Assembly: GCF_030813715.1 (NCBI RefSeq)
Contig: NZ_JAUSUZ010000001.1
Location: forward strand, 8,538,501 to 8,602,500
Length of the DNA stretch: 64,000 nt
DNA from: Catenuloplanes indicus
GTDB lineage: Bacteria; Actinomycetota; Actinomycetes; Mycobacteriales; Micromonosporaceae
Direction: 5' to 3'
Shown here: positions 17,654 to 24,111 of the stretch, one piece after another
Position numbering within the stretch: the first letter of the stretch is position 1
Layout of the letters: each line of letters begins with the position of its first letter
Notes under the pieces: model-generated
The model's database searches: none
What the model was told of the DNA's origin: nothing
What the model saw: the letters and a program-made list of their open reading frames with translations, nothing else
Position numbers and translations under genes: made by a program

Positions 17654-18622
17654 ATGACACGTCTGATCCGTCCTTGGACGCTGGCCGCCGCGCTGGCGCT
17701 CACCATCCCCGCGGTCCTGCTCGGCGCGCCCGCCGCGCACGCCGACCCGATCAGCCAGACCAGCGGCTTCTACGTCAACCCGAACTCCAGCCCGGCGTCC
17801 TGGGTGGCCGCCAACCCCGGCGACGGGCGTGCCGCGGCGATCCGCACCCAGATCGCGCAGCGGCCGATGGCCAGCTGGTTCGGCAACTGGAGCGGCGACA
17901 TCGCGGGCGCGGTCGGCGGCTACGTCGCGGCCGCGGACGCGGTCGACAAGCTGCCGCTGCTGGTCGCCTACAACATCCCTGGCCGGGACGCGTGCGGCGG
18001 CCACTCCGGCGGCGGCGCGGGCAGCGTCGCAGCGTACGACGCGTGGATCTCGTCCTTCGCGTCCGCGATCGGCAACCGCCCCGCCGTCGTGGTCGTCGAG
18101 CCCGACTCGCTCGGCGACTTCAGCTGCATGAACCAGTCGCAGATCAACGACCGGGTGGGCATGCTGTCCCGCGCCGTCGCGCAGTTCCGGTCCAAGGCGC
18201 CGAACACCTGGGCCTACCTGGACGCCGGCAACCCCGGCTGGGTCAACGCCCAGACCATGGCGCAGCGCCTGAACACCGCGGGCATCGGCAACGCGCGCGG
18301 CTTCGCGCTCAACGTGTCGAACTACTTCACCACCGGCGAGAACACCAACTACGGCGGCCAGGTCGCCGCGGCGTTGCGCAACTACGGCCACACCAAGCCG
18401 TTCGTGATCGACACCAGCCGCAACGGCAACGGCGCCAACGGTCAGTGGTGCAACCCGGCCGGCCGCCGGATCGGCACCCCGACCCAGCTCGGCGGCGGTG
18501 CCGAGATGCTGCTCTGGCTCAAGACGCCGGGCGAGTCCGACGGCAACTGCGGCGTCGGCGGCGGCTCCTCGGCCGGCCAGTTCCTGCCCGAGGTCGCCTA
18601 CAAGATGATCTACGGCTACTGA
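17654..18622 (+). CDS. Secreted GH6 endoglucanase (cellulase)
   Basis: A 322-residue glycoside hydrolase family 6 enzyme, secreted by a Sec signal (about 1-30, cleaved after AHA). It hydrolyses beta-1,4-glucan with inversion. The motifs AYNIPGRDACGGHS (conserved Asp112) and VVVEPDSLGDF (Asp151, the expected general acid) are present, as are AYLDAGNPGW and DTSRNGNG near the C terminus. There is no carbohydrate-binding module, so it is a bare catalytic domain. ATG 17654 has a GGGAGAAG ribosome site. Regulation by the adjacent LacI protein through the two palindromes is strongly suggested. It ends in a perfect hairpin. Confidence 0.92.
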   Translation: MTRLIRPWTLAAALALTIPAVLLGAPAAHADPISQTSGFYVNPNSSPASWVAANPGDGRAAAIRTQIAQRPMASWFGNWSGDIAGAVGGYVAAADAVDKLPLLVAYNIPGRDACGGHSGGGAGSVAAYDAWISSFASAIGNRPAVVVVEPDSLGDFSCMNQSQINDRVGMLSRAVAQFRSKAPNTWAYLDAGNPGWVNAQTMAQRLNTAGIGNARGFALNVSNYFTTGENTNYGGQVAAALRNYGHTKPFVIDTSRNGNGANGQWCNPAGRRIGTPTQLGGGAEMLLWLKTPGESDGNCGVGGGSSAGQFLPEVAYKMIYGY

Positions 18623-18624
18623 GA

Positions 18625-18650
18625 CCGGAAGCGGGTTTTCCCGCTTCCGG
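18625..18650 (+). terminator. Perfect 11-bp hairpin terminator of the cellulase gene
   Basis: Arms 18625-18635 and 18640-18650 around a TTTT loop. The stem contains GGAAGCGGG/CCCGCTTCC, echoing the operator core, probably by chance. Confidence 0.7.
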
Positions 18651-18688
18651 CGGCGCGGGTTCCGCACGCTCCCGCGGGCCCCGGTCCG

Positions 18689-18834
18689 ATGCCACTCAGC
18701 TTAAGTTGATTATGGGCTCTGACCTGGCTCTTCACGCCGGCCAGGGACTCGCGGCCCTCATCGGGTCCGTTTCAAGATCAAAATATGCTGAGTGGCATGG
18801 GGTGCCGGTCGTCGCTGGCGTTCCTCCCGCCGGT
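18689..18834. repeat. MITE-like element, copy 1 (left end truncated)
   Basis: Perfect 12-nt inverted ends ATGCCACTCAGC (18689-18700) and GCTGAGTGGCAT (18787-18798) flank about 86 nt; pairing continues imperfectly inward for about 14 nt. The right flank to 18834 matches the right outer arm of copy 2, but the matching left outer arm is absent, so this copy looks truncated next to the cellulase terminator. Shared internal words with copy 2 include CTCTGACCT, TTCAAGATCAAAA and GCTGAGTGGC. Confidence 0.65.
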
Positions 18835-19026
18835 CTGGCCGCAAGCCCGCCACCGCCATCGCTCTGCTCTGCTTACCTGACCGCCCGCCCTGCCCAAATA
18901 CCGACATTTCCCTTGCGCCCCCTTCGCCGCCAGGCAACCAGTCGAAATGCCTCACCACCAGCGCACGGTCCAAACTTCGAAGGCGCACGGCATGCCCCGG
19001 AGACCCGGCCCGCGCGGAGACCCGAC

Positions 19027-19089
19027 CCGGTCTGGAGGTGCGATCCGGTCTGGAGGTGCGATCCGGCCCGGAGGTGCGACCCGGTTTGG
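19027..19089. repeat. 18-nt tandem repeat, three full units and a partial
   Basis: CCGGTCTGGAGGTGCGAT occurs at 19027-19044 and 19045-19062, with a slightly diverged third unit at 19063-19080 and the start of a fourth. There are no spacers, so it is not CRISPR. It lies in the non-coding stretch. Confidence 0.8.
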
Positions 19090-19296
19090 CGCGGGCACGC
19101 CGGCACCGCACGGGCGCCGGGCGCCACGCGGACGCGCGAAGCGCGGCGTCGGGTCGCGCGGCACGCCCGACGCGGCGCTGCGCAGTGGCGACACGCCGTG
19201 GCTGCCCCGGAGCGCGTGCGAAGCCCGCGTCCGAAATATCGCCATGTCTGGCGCCGCCTTCCAGTGTCCGTGCCCACGGGAATCCCGCCCGTTCAC

Positions 19297-19377
19297 CTGA
19301 GTGATCAATCAGTGGAGCAAAAAGGAGGTCAACTTCGATATTTGATCTCCTTTTCGCACCACTGATTGATCACTCAG
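19297..19377. repeat. 81-nt near-perfect hairpin element
   Basis: A perfect 19-nt inverted repeat (CTGAGTGATCAATCAGTGG at 19297-19315, its complement at 19359-19377) continues inward with 10 of 12 and then about 4 of 5 further pairs, leaving a loop of roughly 9 nt. The core is much richer in A and T than the surroundings. Because it is nearly self-complementary, both strands encode similar short peptides (SDQSV...), which explains spurious ORFs here. It may be a mobile palindromic repeat, a small-RNA hairpin or a strong bidirectional terminator. Confidence 0.8.
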
Positions 19378-19646
19378 GGCCGGCGGCGCCGCCTCCGCCC
19401 CGGGCCGGCCGAGAGCCGCCGGGCACCTCGCCCCCGATATCACGATATTTCGGGCGCGGCGGTACGGCGGCGGCCGGCCCGGTGGTGCGGTACGAGATCC
19501 GTATGCCGCCGGCGACTCCTTCGATCCGTACAAATCGGCCACCCGGAGTGCGCGCATGCATCATCGGCATCGGTCCGGGACCTGTCGCACGCGAAGCACG
19601 CGATCGGCGGGGCGGTACGGGTGTGCACTCCCGGTATCGGAGCGGG

Positions 19647-19885
19647 ACCGGCTGGGAGGAGCGCCGGCGACGACCGGCGCCCAATACCGCTTAGCTCAAG
19701 TCGATCATGGACTCTGACCTGAGTTCTTCACGAAGCGCCCCACCGCGTCCGCCCCCTGCCCGCCGAACCGGACAGGACGGCATCTGCGCCGGGCAGGAAT
19801 CGCGGCCCCACCGGGCCCGCTTCAAGATCAAAACAAGCTGAGTGGCGTTGGGCCCCGGTCGTCGCCGGCGCTCCTCCCTGCCGGT
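19647..19885. repeat. MITE-like element, copy 2 (complete)
   Basis: A 239-bp element whose outer ends, 19647-19683 and 19849-19885, are inverted repeats matching at 35 of 37 positions. The pairing continues inward for about 30 nt at roughly two thirds identity. It is in the same orientation as copy 1, about 1 kb away, and has about 65 nt of extra centre. No transposase is encoded, so it would be a non-autonomous element or a structured intergenic repeat. Confidence 0.7.
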
Positions 19886-19930
19886 TTCGCGGCGCACGAG
19901 CACACCCCGTGCGCCCCCGCTCCTGCGCCG

Positions 19931-19956
19931 TTAGTAAATGACTGATCATTTATTAA
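19931..19956. promoter_or_regulatory. Palindromic operator upstream of TetR gene
   Basis: A 26-nt palindrome with arms TTAGTAAATGA and TCATTTATTAA (10 of 11 paired) around CTGA. It is AT-rich in a GC-rich context and lies 31 nt before the TetR start, as expected for autoregulation. Confidence 0.75.
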
Positions 19957-19987
19957 CTGATACAGTCGCCGGGAGAGGGGGGGCGAC

Positions 19988-20569
19988 ATGGCCCGGCCGC
20001 GCACCACCAGTGACACCGACATCCTCGCCGCCACCGGGCGCGCCATCGGCGCCCACGGTCCCGGCGGCCTCACCCTGGCGCACGTCGGCGCCGAGGCCGG
20101 TGTCTCCCCGGCCACGCTGTCCCAGCGATTCGGTTCCAAGCGCGGCCTGCTGCTGGCGTTCGCTGCGCACGAGGCCGCCCACGCCGCCGCGCCCTACCGC
20201 CGGGCTCTGGCCGCGCATGCTTCACCGCTGGCCGCGTTGCGCGCCGTCGCCGAGGAGTACGCCGCCGCCATGTCCACCCCCGAGGAGATGGCCAACCACC
20301 TCGGCATGCTCCAGCTCGACCTGTCCGACCCGGAGTTCCGTGCCCACGCGGCCGCACACGCGCACGCGGTGGACGCCGCGCTGCGCGACCTGCTCGCCGC
20401 CGCCGTCACCGCCGCCGAGCTGCCGCCCCGCACCGACGTGGCCCGCCTGTCCCGCGCCATCAAGATCACCATCGACGGCTCGCTGCTGCGGTGGGCCCTC
20501 ACCGGCGACGGCGATCCCGCCGCCCAGCTCCACGACGACCTCGACCACCTGCTCCGGAGAACCGCATGA
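19988..20569 (+). CDS. TetR-family transcriptional regulator
   Basis: A 193-residue TetR protein. The HTH is LTLAHVGAEAGVSPATLSQR followed by FGSKRGLLLAF; the rest is the helical ligand-binding domain with a TetR_C-like HLGMLQLDLSDPEFR segment. The start has a purine-rich GGGAGAGGGGG ribosome site. Its TGA overlaps the ATG of the reductase gene, so the two form an operon, and the palindrome just upstream is the likely operator. Ligand unknown. Confidence 0.85.
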   Translation: MARPRTTSDTDILAATGRAIGAHGPGGLTLAHVGAEAGVSPATLSQRFGSKRGLLLAFAAHEAAHAAAPYRRALAAHASPLAALRAVAEEYAAAMSTPEEMANHLGMLQLDLSDPEFRAHAAAHAHAVDAALRDLLAAAVTAAELPPRTDVARLSRAIKITIDGSLLRWALTGDGDPAAQLHDDLDHLLRRTA

Positions 20570-21096
20570 CCTTCACCGCCACCGTCTTCATCGGCACCAG
20601 CCTCGACGGCTACATCGCCCGTCCCGACGGCGACATCACCTGGCTCACCTCCCGCGGCGAGCGCGCCGGCGATCTGGGTTTCACCGCGTTCCTCGACTCG
20701 GTCGACGCCGTCGTGCTGGGCCGCAACACGTACCGGACGGCGGTCTCCTTCGGCCCGGAGAACTGGCCCTACGGCAACCGTCACGTCGGTGTCCTCAGCA
20801 CCACCCTGGCCGCCGACGCCGACCCGCGCGTCACGGTCTACCGCACCCTGCCCGACCTCATCGCCGACCTGGACAGCCGCGGCGTCCGCCACGTCTACCC
20901 CGACGGCGGCCGCCTCATCCAGAGCCTCCTGCGCGCCGGCCGCATCGACGCCTTCATCCTCAGCATCGCCCCCGTCCTGATCGGCGCCGGCCATCCCCTC
21001 TTCGGTCACCTCCCGCAGGACGTCCCCCTGCACCTGACATCCGCCACCGACGCCGGCGGCGGCTTCGCGCAACTGCACTACACCGTGCAGAGGTAG
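20566..21096 (+). CDS. DHFR-like / RibD C-terminal domain reductase
   Basis: A 176-residue protein of the RibD_C/dihydrofolate-reductase-like family: FIGTSLDGYIARPDGDITWL at the N terminus, DAVVLGRNTYRTA, then HVYPDGGRLIQSLLRAGRID and APVLIGAGHPLFG. These are NAD(P)H-dependent reductases, usually of unknown substrate. Translational coupling to the TetR gene suggests it is induced together with it, perhaps by a xenobiotic. Confidence 0.82.
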   Translation: MTFTATVFIGTSLDGYIARPDGDITWLTSRGERAGDLGFTAFLDSVDAVVLGRNTYRTAVSFGPENWPYGNRHVGVLSTTLAADADPRVTVYRTLPDLIADLDSRGVRHVYPDGGRLIQSLLRAGRIDAFILSIAPVLIGAGHPLFGHLPQDVPLHLTSATDAGGGFAQLHYTVQR

Positions 21097-21237
21097 CCGC
21101 TGTCCCGACGCCGGTCACGCCATTGCCACGAAGAGTGATCCCCACCGACGAAAGGTGCAGAAAGTAGTCACGCTTCAACTCTTTGTAGGAATGCGGCATC
21201 ATCGAACGCAGTGAGTCGATGGCCGAGAGGCGGAACC

Positions 21238-22103
21238 GTGGACATCCAGCACGCGAGCCCCATCATGCTGCGCCGCCGCCTCCGCACCGCATTGCGAACC
21301 CTGCGCGACGAGCGCCAGCTGTCACAGCGGGACGTCGCCGCGGCACTCGACTGGGCACCGTCAAAATTGCACCGACTGGAGTCCGGCGAGACCGGCATAA
21401 CCGTCGTCGACCTACGGTCACTGCTCGCGTACTACAACGTGACCGACCCCGCACAGATACAGAACCTCATTCAGATCGCCCGGTACGCACGCCGCCAGCT
21501 GTACGGCGGATACAGCGACATTCTGTCCGCTCCGCTGCTCACCTGGCTCCAATACGAGGGTGCCGCCTCAACCATCAGATCCTTCGAGCCGGTGCTGGTT
21601 CCCGGGCTGCTTCAGACCGAGGAATACACCACCGCGCTGATGCGGCTCCACCCCGTCCCGTCGGACACCGAGGAGGTCCTCGCCAGGCGGGTTTAAGCGC
21701 GACTGGACCGGCAGGCAACCCTGACCAGGGAAGACGCTCCGAAAGCCTCTTCATCCTCGACGAGGCGGTGCTCCAACGGCATGTCGGCGGCCGGAACGCA
21801 ATGGCGAGTCAGCTTCGTAAGCTGCTCTCCGTTGCGGACCTCGGCAATGTCGAGATCAGGGTGATCCCGTTCCGGAACGGAGAGCGTCTCGGACTCTGGG
21901 GGAGTCTGATGATTCTTGAGTTCGCGGCACCGGAAGACGAAGAGATCGCCTTCGTGGAATACCAGATGGGTGACTCGATCATCGATGGAGGTGCCCATCT
22001 GGTCGCGCCCTACCTGAAGAAGTTCTGGTCGCTGGAGACGATCAGTGCCTCGGTTGAGGAAAGCGTCGCCCTGGTCGAGGACTCACTCAGGAAGCTCTCG
22101 TGA
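21238..22103 (+). pseudogene. Broken XRE-DUF5753 (Scr1/WhiJ-like) regulator
   Basis: The 5' half, starting at GTG 21238, encodes an XRE HTH (LSQRDVAAALDWAPSKLHRLE) and the first part of DUF5753 (VLVPGLLQTEEYTTALMRL). It stops at an in-frame TAA (21694-21696). The same frame then continues sensibly (ARLDRQATLTREDAP) until about 21740, where homology moves to another frame (SLFILDEAVLQRHVGG through FVEYQMGDSIIDG) and runs to 22103. Thus there are two lesions: a nonsense codon and a one-base deletion. Both halves are otherwise well preserved, so the damage looks recent. Sequencing error is possible but would need two events. Confidence 0.85.
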
Positions 22104-22295
22104 CGAAGATTTCCACCTGCCCGCCGGCGTAGCGAAGCCAGTCCACGCGGCGGGCGAGACGGTGAGCCGAGGCCCGGCCGCATCCTTGGAGTCCCTGATC
22201 AGAACCGTGTGGTTCGTGGTGAATGCAACCTCCACGCAGTTGCTCGTCGAGCTTCGCGTGCTCTTACGCCACGGCGTGGACAGATGCGGGGACAC
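22083..22295 (-). CDS. DUF397 protein, antisense partner of the DUF5753 gene
   Basis: A 70-residue protein with the DUF397 hallmarks: TPWRKSTRSSTSNCVEVAF, a VLIRDSKD motif and a WTGFATPAG end. The GTG at 22295 has GGAG 6 nt upstream. DUF397 proteins normally lie just downstream of, and on the same strand as, an XRE-DUF5753 gene and act with it as a regulatory or antitoxin-like pair. Here the gene is on the opposite strand and its 3' end overlaps that of the pseudogene by 21 nt, so the pair is convergent. With the partner broken, this may be an orphan. Confidence 0.83.
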   Translation of the reverse strand: MSPHLSTPWRKSTRSSTSNCVEVAFTTNHTVLIRDSKDAAGPRLTVSPAAWTGFATPAGRWKSSSRELPE

Positions 22296-22338
22296 TGAGA
22301 TCTCCGAGCCGTCTGCACGGGCGGGCGAGCTTCGGACC

Positions 22339-22371
22339 GAAGGGGGTACCGGTTGCAGCCGGGCCCCCTTC
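22339..22371 (-). terminator. Hairpin terminator downstream of the TetR gene
   Basis: Arms GAAGGGGGTACCGG (22339-22352) and CCGGGCCCCCTTC (22359-22371) pair with one small mismatch or bulge. It lies 36-68 nt after the TetR stop on the minus strand. Confidence 0.55.
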
Positions 22372-22406
22372 ACCCCGGGGCCGGGCGGGGCGAACGGGCG
22401 CCGGAC

Positions 22407-23093
22407 TCACGCCGGTGACGGCAGGCCCAGGCCGGTCAGGACGATGTCCGCCAGGCGGCGGGCGCGGGCGGACCGGTACTCGGGGGTGCCGGTGTCCGGG
22501 TGGAGGCCGGCGCCGGCGCCCGCGGCGATGACCAGCAGCACGTCGGCCGCGGTAACGTCCGAGTGGAGCACGCCGGCCGTGCGGGCGCGGCCGACCAGCA
22601 TCGCGAGGTCCTGGCGGAACGCGGCGATCCGGCCGGCGTGGCCCGGCAGCGCCGCGGTCGCCGCCCGGATCGCGGCGGTGCGCACGGCGCCGTCCGATTG
22701 CGCCTGGAACGCGTGCTCCACGTACGCCCGCAGCGCCCGTGCCGGGTCCGGGTCTGCGATCGCCCGGCGCACCGAGGCGTCGCACGCCCGTGACTGCTCC
22801 GCGACCACCGCGTCCATCAGGTCCCGCCGCGCCGGGAAGTGCCGGTAGAGCGTCGCCGCGGACACGCCCGCGTCCCGCGCCACGTCGCGCACCAGCACCG
22901 CGTCGCCACCCGGCCCGAACAGCCGCCGCGCCGCCGTCAGGATCCGCCGCCGGTTGGCCACCGCATCCCGCCGCATCCGCACCGGCGCCGCGTCCCGCAC
23001 GGACGTGGCGTCCCGCCGTACCCGCGAAGGTCTGTGGTTGTCGTGGTTCCGAGACGGCTTCGGGGTGCCGTCTCTCAGTTCGCCGCGATCCAT
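22407..23093 (-). CDS. TetR-family regulator, divergent from oxidoreductase
   Basis: A 228-residue TetR protein with a basic, Arg-rich N-terminal extension before the HTH (ILTAARRLFGPGG, VLVRDVARDAGVSAATLYRH, FPARRDLMDAV). The C-terminal domain resembles the type seen in actinomycete regulators of oxidoreductases. The start at 23093 is supported by a GGAGG about 10 nt upstream, but an internal start nearer the HTH is possible. It is divergent, by 66 bp, from a quinone-oxidoreductase-like gene that it probably represses. Confidence 0.8.
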   Translation of the reverse strand: MDRGELRDGTPKPSRNHDNHRPSRVRRDATSVRDAAPVRMRRDAVANRRRILTAARRLFGPGGDAVLVRDVARDAGVSAATLYRHFPARRDLMDAVVAEQSRACDASVRRAIADPDPARALRAYVEHAFQAQSDGAVRTAAIRAATAALPGHAGRIAAFRQDLAMLVGRARTAGVLHSDVTAADVLLVIAAGAGAGLHPDTGTPEYRSARARRLADIVLTGLGLPSPA

Positions 23094-23120
23094 GGCCGCC
23101 GCACCTCCCCGCTTCCTACG

Positions 23121-23146
23121 GTTGCCGCGATCGTTCCGACGACAAC
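23121..23146. promoter_or_regulatory. Candidate TetR operator between divergent genes
   Basis: An imperfect dyad (GTTGCCG ... CGACAAC) is centred in the 66-bp divergent spacer. The arms match at 6 of 7 positions. The position suits control of both genes, but the match is modest. Confidence 0.35.
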
Positions 23147-23159
23147 GAAAGCACACACC

Positions 23160-24104
23160 ATGAAGGCACTGCTGTTCACCGCCCACGGCGGCCCCGAGGT
23201 CCTCACCGTCGGCGACATCCCGGCGCCGCACGCCGGCCCCGGCCAGGTCCGGATCGCGGTCCGCGCGGCCGGAGTCTCGCCGGCGGACGACGCGGTCCGC
23301 TCCGGTGCGTTCAAGAACATTCCGCTGCCGTACGTGGTGGGCCTCGACGCCGCCGGCACGGTCGACGAGATCGGCCCGGGCGTCGACGGCGTGCGGCTGG
23401 GCGACGAGGTCTACGGCATCCGCCCGGCCGGTGCCACCACCGCGGAGCACGCGGTCCTCGACCTGTGGGCCGCCAAGCCCGCCGCCTGGACCTGGCCGCA
23501 GGCCGGTGGCGCGGCCGCCGCCGTCGCCACCGCCACCCACGCGCTGACCGAGCTGCGCGTCCGCGCGAACACCACGCTGCTGCTCGACGGCGCGAGCGGG
23601 GGAGTGGGCGCGGTCGCGGTCCAGCTCGCCGTGGCCCGCGGCGCCCGCGTGATCGGCACCGCGAGCCCGGCGAACCATGCGTTCCTCCGTGACCTCGGCG
23701 CCGAGCCGGTCGCCTACGGCCCCGGCCTGGCCGGGCGCATCGGTACGCGGGTGGACGCCGCACTCGACGTCGGCGGCCACGGCGAGGTCCGCGCGCTGGT
23801 CGCGCTCACCGGCGGCCCGGCCACGGTGCGCACGCTGGTCGCCCGCAACGCCGTGCACGGCGTGGAACTGCTGCGCGTCGACCCGGCGGGCGTGCCCGCC
23901 GCCCTGGCCGCGGCAGGCCGGCTGGCCGAGGCCGGCCGTCTGGCGATCCCGGTCGCCGCCGAGTACGCGCTCACCGAGGGCCCGGCCGCGCACGCCCGGA
24001 TCGCGACCGGCCACGCGCGCGGCAAGGTGGTCATCACCGTGTGCGGCGCCGGGAAATCGCCCAAACGGCAGAAGCACTCAGAAAAAGCGCCCGAGTGCCG
24101 ATAG
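23160..24104 (+). CDS. MDR-superfamily NADP-dependent oxidoreductase (quinone-reductase type)
   Basis: A 314-residue zinc-independent medium-chain dehydrogenase/reductase. GVSPADDAVRSGAF and VVGLDAAGTVDEIGPGVDG belong to the GroES-like domain, and LLLDGASGGVGAVAVQLA is the nucleotide-binding Rossmann motif. The structural-zinc cysteines are absent, as in quinone oxidoreductases. It probably reduces quinones or enones with NADPH. The tail (KSPKRQKHSEKAPECR) is basic and may be a short extension caused by a lost stop. The divergent TetR gene is the likely regulator. Confidence 0.83.
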   Translation: MKALLFTAHGGPEVLTVGDIPAPHAGPGQVRIAVRAAGVSPADDAVRSGAFKNIPLPYVVGLDAAGTVDEIGPGVDGVRLGDEVYGIRPAGATTAEHAVLDLWAAKPAAWTWPQAGGAAAAVATATHALTELRVRANTTLLLDGASGGVGAVAVQLAVARGARVIGTASPANHAFLRDLGAEPVAYGPGLAGRIGTRVDAALDVGGHGEVRALVALTGGPATVRTLVARNAVHGVELLRVDPAGVPAALAAAGRLAEAGRLAIPVAAEYALTEGPAAHARIATGHARGKVVITVCGAGKSPKRQKHSEKAPECR

Positions 24105-24111
24105 TGCGGGC

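Larger units (their letters stand above)
18651..19930. other. Repeat-rich intergenic region without credible genes
   Basis: About 1.3 kb between the cellulase and a TetR gene. Open frames exist on both strands, but they have no recognisable domains, no good ribosome sites, and several cross the repeats. The stretch contains two copies of a MITE-like inverted-repeat element, an 18-nt tandem repeat and an 81-nt hairpin. A weaker inverted repeat (CCGAAATATCG near 19230 and CGATATTTCGG near 19435) is centred on almost the same point as that hairpin. Confidence 0.6.

Noticed and set aside
19027-19089. Possible CRISPR array
   Set aside because: The units are directly adjacent 18-mers without spacers, and no cas genes are present.
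18792-19722. Several small open frames in the repeat region, some sharing the peptide SDQSV on both strands
   Set aside because: The shared peptides come from the self-complementary hairpin. The frames cross repeats, lack good ribosome sites and have no recognisable domains.
21690-21745. Programmed frameshift in the DUF5753 gene
   Set aside because: There is also an in-frame TAA well before the shift point, and no slippery heptamer is seen, so gene decay or sequence error is more likely.
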